Shown here piece by piece: positions 1 to 5,847 of a stretch of 7,221 nt of DNA. This stretch comes from Deinococcales bacterium (GTDB lineage: Bacteria; Deinococcota; Deinococci; Deinococcales; Deinococcaceae). Both the position numbers and the translations under genes were made by a program. The notes beneath the pieces were generated by a model. The model saw only the letters and a program-made list of their open reading frames with translations, was not told the DNA's origin and made no database searches. Every line of letters starts with the position of its first letter. The first letter of the stretch is position 1. The stretch is from NCBI GenBank assembly GCA_025359705.1, contig JANYFS010000584.1:1-7221 (forward strand), given 5' to 3'.

Positions 1-154
1 GACTATATGTGTAATTTATATTCGATTTTTCAAGCGTTTTCCAAAGATTAATACTGTATTTGATTAGCAAATATTTCTCTTACTTATAATTTCACTTTTT
101 ATTACTTATTTTGAGATTTTCAGGTGCGTAACATCAGTTAATATAAGTAAACAA
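1..154. other. AT-rich stretch without a recognisable gene
   Basis: This block is strongly AT-rich compared with everything downstream and contains no CTCGAG site. No reading frame of useful length or RNA gene is visible. It lies just past the stop codon of the minus-strand toxin gene, so it would hold that operon's 3' untranslated region, but I see no convincing hairpin plus T-run on the minus strand. Its composition fits a flank of recently acquired DNA, which is inference. Confidence 0.5.
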
Positions 155-496
155 TCATAAGTTTAGGTGTTCTTGAATTCTTGAGTCAATCTCTTTCATA
201 AGATGTTCTGGAACCTGTCCATAATGTTTAATAAATCGGCTGGTGCTAATGGCGCGAATTTGTTCAATTTGCGCCTTGCTATCAAACTCAAGTCCTGTAT
301 CGACTGCACTCAGCAAAACTTGAAAAGAATACACTCGAGTGATCTCGGTAGTTAGGGGGATAACCGTTAAAGTTGTGGCATTTAGATTCGCCACATTATT
401 GGTCACTACAATAGCGGGTCGTTTAGCGTTGGCCTCATCAGGACGAACGGGATCAAAATTGATTAACCAAATATCACTACGTCGAACCAACTTCAC
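155..496 (-). CDS. MazF/PemK-family endoribonuclease toxin
   Basis: This 113-residue protein has the usual MazF length and sequence pattern. It has an N-terminal RRSDIWLINFDP segment (the family's RGDIW..xFDP strand and loop), then KRPAIVVTNN, a TVIPLTTE strand, the GLEFDSKAQIEQIR segment and a C-terminal helix ending in HLNL. In the PF02452 family these form an SH3-like barrel that cuts mRNA at short sites and halts translation; the cut site cannot be read from sequence. The start codon is GTG and overlaps the antitoxin stop as GTGA, so the two are translationally coupled and only weak Shine-Dalgarno sequence precedes it. Family assignment is confident, and the gene looks intact. It carries a single CTCGAG (334), unlike the crowded genes to its right, which suggests a different origin. 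Confidence 0.9.
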   Translation of the reverse strand: MKLVRRSDIWLINFDPVRPDEANAKRPAIVVTNNVANLNATTLTVIPLTTEITRVYSFQVLLSAVDTGLEFDSKAQIEQIRAISTSRFIKHYGQVPEHLMKEIDSRIQEHLNL

Positions 497-744
497 AGAC
501 CAAGCCCATCACCAGCAGAACGATCCCAAATTTCGGAATCAGGGCTAGCGTCCCATGCTTGGCTAGCTTCTCGGTACTCGGCAGCTAGGGTTTCGGAGCG
601 CAGCATTTCCAAAGCCTGATGGATCACTGCACTACGGCTTTCAAGTCTGTTTTGGGTTTGGTAGGTCTCCAAAAACCGCATCAGATCAGGCCGTAACGTG
701 ATACTTACTTTAGAAGATGATTCAGTCGTACCCATTGGTCGCAT
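493..744 (-). CDS. Ribbon-helix-helix (CopG/MazE-type) antitoxin
   Basis: The 83-residue product begins with a short polar leader, followed by SSKVSITLRPDLMRFLETYQ, a typical ribbon-helix-helix strand and first helix. SRSAVIHQALEMLRSE is the second helix. The acidic tail (about residues 55-83, with EYREASQAW and EIWDRSAGDGL) matches the flexible toxin-binding tails of RHH antitoxins paired with MazF. It should bind DNA as a dimer, repress its own operon, and neutralise the toxin encoded immediately downstream (4-base overlap). The ATG at 744 is favoured because a TATGCT box ends 6 bases before it; an ATG three codons in is the alternative. No Shine-Dalgarno is visible, which fits a leaderless mRNA. 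There are no CTCGAG sites in the gene. Confidence 0.85.
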   Translation of the reverse strand: MRPMGTTESSSKVSITLRPDLMRFLETYQTQNRLESRSAVIHQALEMLRSETLAAEYREASQAWDASPDSEIWDRSAGDGLGL

Positions 745-826
745 AGGTACAGCATACCATAAGCAACACGGTTTGATGATCCTCGAGGGAATCCAGCATT
801 TTCAGCACTGCATCACCCAAATTCAT
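722..826 (-). other. Short ORF of 34 codons, possible gene remnant
   Basis: On the minus strand an ATG at 826 opens a 34-codon frame ending in TGA at 722-724. Its product starts MNLGDAVLKMLDSLEDHQTV, which reads like a real amphipathic helix and uses CTC-GAG for Leu-Glu at 782. It runs into the start of the antitoxin gene in another frame. It has no Shine-Dalgarno. It could be a small protein, the 5' stub of a gene truncated when the toxin-antitoxin block arrived, or chance. I do not recognise the family. Confidence 0.2.
745..758 (-). promoter_or_regulatory. Putative toxin-antitoxin promoter and operator
   Basis: On the minus strand TATGCT (756 to 751) lies 6 bases before the antitoxin ATG, so transcription would begin at or next to the start codon. 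No good -35 box is present at 17 bases. The same bases hold the dyad GGTA-n5-TACC (746-758) and a direct repeat of GCATA (741-745 and 752-756), plausible half-sites for the RHH antitoxin to repress its own operon. This rests on pattern only. Confidence 0.35.
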
Positions 827-852
827 CTGACGGGTTAAACTCGAGGGCAGAT

Positions 853-3800
853 ATGCAAAGCGCTCGAGTGCAATTGCTTGGCCCCGCCCGTTTGATTGTG
901 GGTGATAATTCTGGTGATGCTACTGGCAACGCTTCTGGTAATACTACAGTCATTTTTGCCGACGATAAACGCCATCAGCTTTTGGCATATTTGGCCTGTA
1001 AAGCCCAGTGGGTAGCACGGGAGCAGCTTGCTTTTTTATTTTGGTCGGAGAGCGATAGCCAGAGCGCTCGTAAAAATTTGCGCCATTTGATTCAGCGCAC
1101 CAAAGGATTAAGCTGGTTGCAAAGCATCCAACCCAACTTTGAGGTGGAACCCGAGCATTTGCGCTGGCAGATTTCTTGCGATGTACGGGCCTTTAAAGCG
1201 GCCTTCGAGCGGGGCGATTGGCCCACTGTCCTGACCCTCTACCGTGGAACCTTGCTCGAGGGGTTTAACAGCGAGGATTCGCTCGAGTTTGCGGCCTGGC
1301 TCGAGGGGGAGCGGGAAAATCTGCAAACGCAGTGGCACAGCGCTTCGCTGCATCAGGCCAAAAAGTTGCACGAACAAGGAATATCTGAAGATGCCTTGCG
1401 GATTCTGGAAAAACTACTGCAACACGACCCGCTGGACGAAGAAGCCTTGCACGATTTGATGCAGGTGGCAAACCAAACAGGGCAACGCAACACGGCGTTA
1501 AAGGCTTTTATTGGCTTTAGTACACGGCTCAAAAACGAACTTAATTTGCCCCCGCCCCTATCCCTCGAGCGCTTGGCAAACAGCATTCGAGCCAATGAAA
1601 ACACCCCTGTGCAGGTGCAGGTACAAGAAATCCCCTCGAGTTCCCCATTGCACGAACAGCAACCTTTACCCAAACCTTTACCAATCAGCAATAGCCCCTT
1701 TGTAGGACGCGAAGGGGTACTGGCAGAGCTTGCCCATCTGCTCGAGCGGCACCGCCTCATCACCCTGGTGGGGCAAGGTGGGGTGGGTAAAACTCGAGTG
1801 GCTTTACATTTTGTTGAGGCTTTGATCAAAGATCAGACTCGAGCGGAAAACACTTCTAAAAAACACTTTGAAGTGAGCTTTGTCGATCTGGCGGCAGTCA
1901 GTTTGCCTAGCGCCATTCCAACCACCATCGCCGAAGTCTTGCAGGTGAAGTTACAGGGCGCAGAGGGGCCACTCTATCAGGTGATCCAAGAGATTGGAAG
2001 CCGTAAAATCCTTTTGCTGATCGACAATTTCGAGCATTTGATGGTGGGCGCAACCTATCTCAATGAACTGCTTAAGCATTGCCCCCATTTGGTTTTGCTG
2101 ATCACCTCGAGGGAGGGTTTGGGGTTGCAGGGCGAGCAGATTTTGCCCATCGAGGCTTTTTTTGTTCCTGAAAATGGTGAATTTGGCTCGAGTCTGGAAC
2201 ATAACACTACGGATTCTGCCAAAGATTCTGTGGTGGATTTTGAGGAAGGCTCGAGGCTCGAGGCGGTGCAGCTTTTTCAGCATCACGCCTTGCGGGTGCG
2301 GCCCAATTTTCAGTTGCGGGATCATTTACCCCAGGTTTTGGAGATTTGCCGTTTGGTGGGGGGTTTGCCGCTGGGAATCGAGCTGGCGGCGGTGTGGGTG
2401 CGGGCTTTGCCCATTGCCGAAATCGCCCAAGAGATTGCCGAAAATCTGGATTTTTTAACCTCTCGAGACCCCCAAATCAATACCCGTCACCGCAGCATCC
2501 GCGCCGCTTTTGAATACTCGTGGCAACTGCTCACCGCCCAAGAGCAGCAGGTATTGCGCTGTTTGTCGGTGTTTCGCGGCGGCTTCTCGAGGGAGGCAGT
2601 CAAACGGGCGGTACACGTTCCCTTGGCGGTTTTGGGCAGCCTGATCGACAAATCTTTGCTGAACTTGAACCCTGCGGGTCGCTATCAACGCCACGCTTTG
2701 CTCTACCAATATATGCAAGAAAAGCTCGAGCAGAACCCCCTCGAGGCGACTCAAGCCAGATCCAACCACGCCCAGTATTATTTTGGCTTGCTGAATACCG
2801 CTTTAATTGGCATTCGGGGGCAGCACTCGAGGGTCGTGCTGGAGATGCTGGAAACCGAACTGGAGAATATTCGGGTGGCTCTGCGTTGGGCGGTGGAAAA
2901 AGAAAACCTCGAGAATCAACATGGGGAACGAGCTGGGCAGACCTTGGGGCAGCTCAAAGAAGCCTGTGAACCCCTGATGCGGCTTTTTTCGGCACGGGGG
3001 CGCTACCAAGAGGGCATCGACTTGTTTGGAACCCTGCTGACTCACCTCGAGGAAAGCAACCCCGCACACCACGGAACCCTTGGCGCGGTGCTGGTCAACC
3101 AATCCAAATGTCATCTCTTGCGTGGGCAGGCCAAAATTGCCGAACAAACCGTGCTACGTGGCCTCGAGTTGTTACGTCCGCTCGAGGGGACGGTGGAGAG
3201 CGAAACTTACGTGGCAGGCTTGGGGACTTTGGCAAGTATTGTCGGGACAAAGGGCGATCACCCGAACGCTCTTGCCATCAAGCAAGAAGCCTTGACCAGG
3301 GCCAGAAGCAGCCAGAACAGCCGCCAAATTGCCATGTGCCTGGGCTGGGTTGCCACCACCGAACACGACCAAGGGCAATACGAAGCCGCCAAACTGCACT
3401 ACCAAGAAGCGGTAGACCTGTTCAACAGCCTAGAAAACCCGATTGGAGCCTTGTACAACCTATCAGATTTAGGGCAACTTTGGCTGGACACGGGCAATGC
3501 CGCTCGAGCCAAACCGATTTTGCATCAGGCGCTCGAGCTGTCCCACGCCACGGGCGAACTGAACATCTCGGTGGAAAGTATCTTGGGCCGCTGTTACCTC
3601 GAGCTGGGTGATTTTGCGGCTGCCCTCGAGTACAGCCAATTTGCCTTGGAACAAGCCCAAAGATTTCAAAGACCCGATAATGAAGCCGAACTCTTGTTAC
3701 AGCTCGGGCTGATCTATCACAAGCAAGCCAACCCAAAACAGGCTCGAGCGCATCTGGTTTTGGCGCTAGGAGTTGCTTGGAAAATTCAACATTTACCCCT

Positions 3801-4053
3801 AGTTATGGCAATTTTGACCGATTATGCCTTCTTTTTAATCGAAATGGTCCAAGACCAGCCATTCAACCAGATGAATCATCCCGATCACATTTTACAATTG
3901 GTATCCGAACATTCCGCTACGGTTGGCGCGGATTTGGAACGTATCAAAAAACACCTCGAAAAATATCTCGAGGTGGAAGGAAATCAGGTTTTAACGGGTT
4001 CGCTCGAGCTGGAAAGTGTGGTGCGGGCCATTCGTTACGACCTCAAAAGTTAA
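853..4053 (+). CDS. AfsR/SARP-like BTAD-STAND-TPR transcriptional regulator
   Basis: This 1066-residue cytoplasmic regulator has four visible parts. Residues 1-95 resemble the winged-helix DNA-binding domain of the SARP/OmpR type (HQLLAYLACK, SARKNLRHLIQR). Residues 108-247 form a bacterial transcriptional activator domain (BTAD). A STAND/NB-ARC-like NTPase starts at FVGRE near residue 285, with Walker A GQGGVGKT (307-314), Walker B LLLID (387-391), an ITSREGL sensor-like motif and GLPLGIELA from 504. From about residue 640 to 1010 there are degenerate TPR helices, clearest around 865-980. Members of this class switch on nearby genes when a ligand binds the TPR part and nucleotide drives oligomerisation; the ligand here is unknown. 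The ATG at 853 is preceded by GAGGG five bases upstream. The gene is complete, carries 29 CTCGAG sites, and precedes a small ABM-like gene that may be its target. Confidence 0.88.
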   Translation: MQSARVQLLGPARLIVGDNSGDATGNASGNTTVIFADDKRHQLLAYLACKAQWVAREQLAFLFWSESDSQSARKNLRHLIQRTKGLSWLQSIQPNFEVEPEHLRWQISCDVRAFKAAFERGDWPTVLTLYRGTLLEGFNSEDSLEFAAWLEGERENLQTQWHSASLHQAKKLHEQGISEDALRILEKLLQHDPLDEEALHDLMQVANQTGQRNTALKAFIGFSTRLKNELNLPPPLSLERLANSIRANENTPVQVQVQEIPSSSPLHEQQPLPKPLPISNSPFVGREGVLAELAHLLERHRLITLVGQGGVGKTRVALHFVEALIKDQTRAENTSKKHFEVSFVDLAAVSLPSAIPTTIAEVLQVKLQGAEGPLYQVIQEIGSRKILLLIDNFEHLMVGATYLNELLKHCPHLVLLITSREGLGLQGEQILPIEAFFVPENGEFGSSLEHNTTDSAKDSVVDFEEGSRLEAVQLFQHHALRVRPNFQLRDHLPQVLEICRLVGGLPLGIELAAVWVRALPIAEIAQEIAENLDFLTSRDPQINTRHRSIRAAFEYSWQLLTAQEQQVLRCLSVFRGGFSREAVKRAVHVPLAVLGSLIDKSLLNLNPAGRYQRHALLYQYMQEKLEQNPLEATQARSNHAQYYFGLLNTALIGIRGQHSRVVLEMLETELENIRVALRWAVEKENLENQHGERAGQTLGQLKEACEPLMRLFSARGRYQEGIDLFGTLLTHLEESNPAHHGTLGAVLVNQSKCHLLRGQAKIAEQTVLRGLELLRPLEGTVESETYVAGLGTLASIVGTKGDHPNALAIKQEALTRARSSQNSRQIAMCLGWVATTEHDQGQYEAAKLHYQEAVDLFNSLENPIGALYNLSDLGQLWLDTGNAARAKPILHQALELSHATGELNISVESILGRCYLELGDFAAALEYSQFALEQAQRFQRPDNEAELLLQLGLIYHKQANPKQARAHLVLALGVAWKIQHLPLVMAILTDYAFFLIEMVQDQPFNQMNHPDHILQLVSEHSATVGADLERIKKHLEKYLEVEGNQVLTGSLELESVVRAIRYDLKS

Positions 4054-4077
4054 ATCCCAAACCCTATTTTCTCGAAT

Positions 4078-4126
4078 ACCCTCTCGAGGGTCGCACGAAT
4101 TTCAAATCTCACGCGACGCTCGAGCG
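4078..4126. repeat. Two CTCGAG-centred dyads between regulator and ABM-like gene
   Basis: The 123-base gap after the regulator contains a small hairpin, ACCCT-CTCG-AGGGT (4078-4091), and a perfect 10-base palindrome, CGCTCGAGCG (4117-4126). Neither is followed by a T-run, so a Rho-independent terminator is unlikely. They could be operator-like sites in front of the ABM-like gene, or copies of the iterated palindrome with fortuitously extended symmetry. No convincing -35/-10 pair was found in the gap. Confidence 0.4.
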
Positions 4127-4176
4127 ACGCACGGTTTGGCACACTTAGTCCAGCAATCTTAGACGGGAGGCCAAAT

Positions 4177-4470
4177 ATGTACGCACGCATTGTCACCAGC
4201 CAGTTCAAACCCAGCAGCGTAGAACACGCCATAACCCTATGGCAAGACTCGATGAACTCGAGTCTTAGGCAGGCTAAGGGGTTCAAAGAGGCTTTTGTAA
4301 CGGGGGATCGCCAAACTGGAAAAGCCGTGACCATTACCCTGTGGGAAACCGAAATCGATGCCACTGAATTTGACTCGAGCGGACACTATCAACACTCCCT
4401 CGAGCTGTTCAAATCGCTGTTTACCGCGCCGCCCAGCCGTGAACAGTTTGAGGTATTTATTCAAATTTGA
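4177..4470 (+). CDS. ABM-like dimeric alpha/beta-barrel protein
   Basis: The 97-residue product follows the layout of the antibiotic biosynthesis monooxygenase (ABM) fold. A first strand MYARIVTSQFKP is followed by a helix beginning SSVEHAITLWQDSM. The turn QAKGFKEAFVTGDRQTGKAVTITLWET corresponds to the GF..a....d..tg....i..We signature. A second helix contains QHSLELFKSLF, and a last strand reads EQFEVFIQI. These small proteins form dimers and range from cofactor-free oxygenases to stress proteins of unknown role; no substrate can be inferred. The ATG is supported by GGGAGG ending 6 bases upstream. It lies 123 bases behind the BTAD regulator on the same strand, so regulation by that protein is plausible but unproven. 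It is not lengthened or truncated. Confidence 0.7.
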   Translation: MYARIVTSQFKPSSVEHAITLWQDSMNSSLRQAKGFKEAFVTGDRQTGKAVTITLWETEIDATEFDSSGHYQHSLELFKSLFTAPPSREQFEVFIQI

Positions 4471-4670
4471 TGGGGATATTTGATGGGCATGAGGTTCAAT
4501 GAAATTCAGCGAAGTTCAGCTACAGCACATAACAACCCAACTCGAGCCGTGCAAGCTCGAGGCTTAAAATTTACATGGGAATGTGCATGGAACTTTTGTA
4601 TCACCCTCCAACTCTAATCATTTGAGACAACACCCTCGAGTGTTACCGTTTCAGCGAATTGGAGGATCTT
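4471..4670 (+). other. Intergenic region before the lipoprotein gene
   Basis: These 200 bases hold no credible gene. Two CTCGAG copies (4541 and 4556), each self-complementary, can pair as a 6-base stem around a 9-base loop, followed by TTAAAAT; there is no T-run long enough for a terminator. TAAAAT (4565-4570) could be a -10 box but has no matching -35. A third CTCGAG is at 4635. GGAGG at 4661-4665 is the ribosome binding site of the lipoprotein gene. Confidence 0.4.
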
Positions 4671-5510
4671 ATGTTCAAATTCCAGACCCTTGCCACACTG
4701 CTCGTCACCCCTTTCCTGTTGGTCGGCTGCCAATCCAGCACCACACAACCTGCCCCAGCTCCCTATACTCTGGGTTACAGTGCAAGTGCAGCGCAAAGCC
4801 AAACCGTTGCCACAGGCTCGAGCAGCACCCTAGCTGTAAACGTTTCAGGGGGCAGCACCCTCGGTAATTTGCAACTGAGTGCAACGGTCAACAATAGCTA
4901 TTGCACACTGGCCTCAAGCAATGCCACCACCGACTCGAGCGGGAATGCCAGTTTTGCCGTGACAGCGGGGCCAGGCGGGGGTTTGGGTTGTGCCATAACA
5001 GTCAATTTGCTGGGCGTGACCGCCACCCGCAGCGCGGTCAATTTCAACCTGAATATCCGCGAGCTGCAACGCACCCTGGCTGCACCCTCGAGTAACGTTT
5101 CGGTTCCCACCACTACCCCAACCGTGCTGAATTTGACAAACACCACGGCTATCCTCAGTGTTGCCAGCCCCCACGCCGCCCTTGGCTCGAGCAACGATAG
5201 CTTCCGTTTGCAGATTCAAGGGCTGCCACCTACCCCCGCAGGTTACAGTTATGTGCTATGGCGCTCGAGTGCGGCGGGCCTGACCGTGGGTCTGGATACC
5301 TTCAAAAATGCCAGTGGCGGAGCAGTCAACCTCAATTACACAGCTCCCGCGCCCTCCAACTCTGGCTCGAGTGCCACCGTCACCGACAACCGCAGCAGCT
5401 TAGATCGGGTTTTTGTGACTGTAGAAGCAGGTGCGGTAATTCCAGCGATCCCCAGCGCTTTGGTGGTTTTGGATACCGCAGGCAGTCTGTTTGTGCAAAG
5501 TCTCGAGTAA
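4671..5510 (+). CDS. Lipoprotein with Ig-like and RskA-C-like regions
   Basis: The 279-residue product has a lipoprotein signal peptide: MFKF, a hydrophobic stretch and lipobox LLVG-Cys20. It should therefore be exported and acylated at Cys20. A Ser/Thr/Pro linker follows. Residues about 66-125 (LQLSATV, TTDSSGNASFAV, GCAITV) resemble a Big_1-type Ig-like domain. Residues about 179-275 (LQIQGLPPTPAGYSYVLW, LDTFKNASGG, DRVFVTVEAGA, SALVVLD) resemble the extracytoplasmic C-terminal domain of RskA-type anti-sigma factors, without any cytoplasmic sigma-binding part or transmembrane helix. Both domain calls are by pattern and need a profile search. ATG 4671 is chosen over an upstream TTG at 4659 because GGAGG sits 5 bases before it and the signal peptide starts there. 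Six of its seven CTCGAG sites encode x-Ser-Ser. Function unknown. Confidence 0.75.
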   Translation: MFKFQTLATLLVTPFLLVGCQSSTTQPAPAPYTLGYSASAAQSQTVATGSSSTLAVNVSGGSTLGNLQLSATVNNSYCTLASSNATTDSSGNASFAVTAGPGGGLGCAITVNLLGVTATRSAVNFNLNIRELQRTLAAPSSNVSVPTTTPTVLNLTNTTAILSVASPHAALGSSNDSFRLQIQGLPPTPAGYSYVLWRSSAAGLTVGLDTFKNASGGAVNLNYTAPAPSNSGSSATVTDNRSSLDRVFVTVEAGAVIPAIPSALVVLDTAGSLFVQSLE

Positions 5511-5541
5511 ACCTCTTTAAGTTCAGGTTTCCCGATTGAAG

Positions 5542-5565
5542 GCACACTTTGGTGTGCTTTTTTTT
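5542..5565 (+). terminator. Rho-independent terminator after the lipoprotein gene
   Basis: A perfect 6-base stem GCACAC (5542-5547) and GTGTGC (5552-5557) closes a TTTG loop and is followed directly by eight T residues. Weak A-T and G-T pairs below the stem can extend it. It lies about 30 bases after the stop codon of the lipoprotein gene and should end that transcript, insulating it from the transposon gene. Confidence 0.9.
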
Positions 5566-5663
5566 GAGCTGGGCAAGTAACTGGTTAGAGTACCACCTGA
5601 CCATGATCAGTTTGAAGTGTTTAATCAGATTTGACAGCATATATTTGATGAGAATAGGATGGC

Positions 5664-5708
5664 TAGAGTCTTGTAAAGCTGTTGTGCTATGGTAACTTTC
5701 AGACTTTA
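5664..5708 (+). repeat. Imperfect hairpin, candidate left-end structure
   Basis: Bases 5664-5671 pair with 5701-5708 (8 pairs including one G-T). After a 3-by-1 internal loop, AAAG (5675-5678) pairs with CTTT (5696-5699), leaving a 17-base loop. IS200/IS605 elements carry subterminal imperfect hairpins recognised by TnpA as single-stranded DNA. The position upstream of tnpB, in a stretch lacking CTCGAG, fits such a role but does not prove it. Confidence 0.4.
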
Positions 5709-5731
5709 ATAGGAGGTTTACCAGATAGCTA

Positions 5732-5775
5732 AAAATGTGTGTAAACATACTCAAAAGTACCCTAGACACACTTTT
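5732..5775. repeat. Compound hairpin upstream of tnpB
   Basis: AAAA and GTGTGT (5732-5742, with one bulged T) pair with ACACAC and TTTT (5766-5775). Within the loop, TACT (5748-5751) pairs with AGTA (5756-5759). The A-rich and T-rich flanks make it look like a short bidirectional terminator, but the T-run is only four bases. It might instead be part of the transposon left end. The rest of 5571-5847 shows no gene. Confidence 0.35.
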
Positions 5776-5811
5776 GCCCAACCCTTTTGCTGAGTCATTT
5801 GTCCCATTGGC

Positions 5812-5847
5812 TTGAACTCGAGGAGGTGATTCCCTATAATTCACTCA
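5812..5847 (+). promoter_or_regulatory. Putative tnpB promoter giving a leaderless mRNA
   Basis: TTGAAC (5812-5817) and a perfect TATAAT (5835-5840) are separated by exactly 17 bases. Transcription would start about 7 bases after the -10 box, at 5847-5848, which is the GTG start codon itself. A strong Shine-Dalgarno-like AGGAGGTGAT (5821-5830) lies between the two boxes and would not be in this transcript. It is also 21 bases from the GTG, too far to work well. Confidence 0.6.

Noticed and set aside
1108..3736. Several overlapping antisense and alternate-frame ORFs of 60-167 codons inside the regulator gene
   Set aside because: Their translations have compositionally odd, domain-free sequence, and the sense frame carries clear, continuous domains.
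853..4053. STAND NTPase with TPRs as an antiphage (Avs-like) defence protein
   Set aside because: The N-terminal winged helix plus BTAD identifies a transcriptional regulator, and no effector domain such as a nuclease or protease is present.
4136..4164. TTGGCA and TTAGAC as a promoter for the ABM-like gene
   Set aside because: The spacing is right but the -10 box matches the consensus poorly; not strong enough to annotate.
4659..4670. Upstream TTG start for the lipoprotein
   Set aside because: It lies next to the Shine-Dalgarno GGAGG at 4661-4665 and would add residues before a normal lipoprotein signal peptide; ATG 4671 is better placed.
5380..5844. Minus-strand frame of 154 codons covering the tnpB upstream region
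   Set aside because: It overlaps the lipoprotein gene and the terminator, has no recognisable family features and spans the hairpins; it is likely a shadow in AT-rich DNA, not a tnpA remnant.
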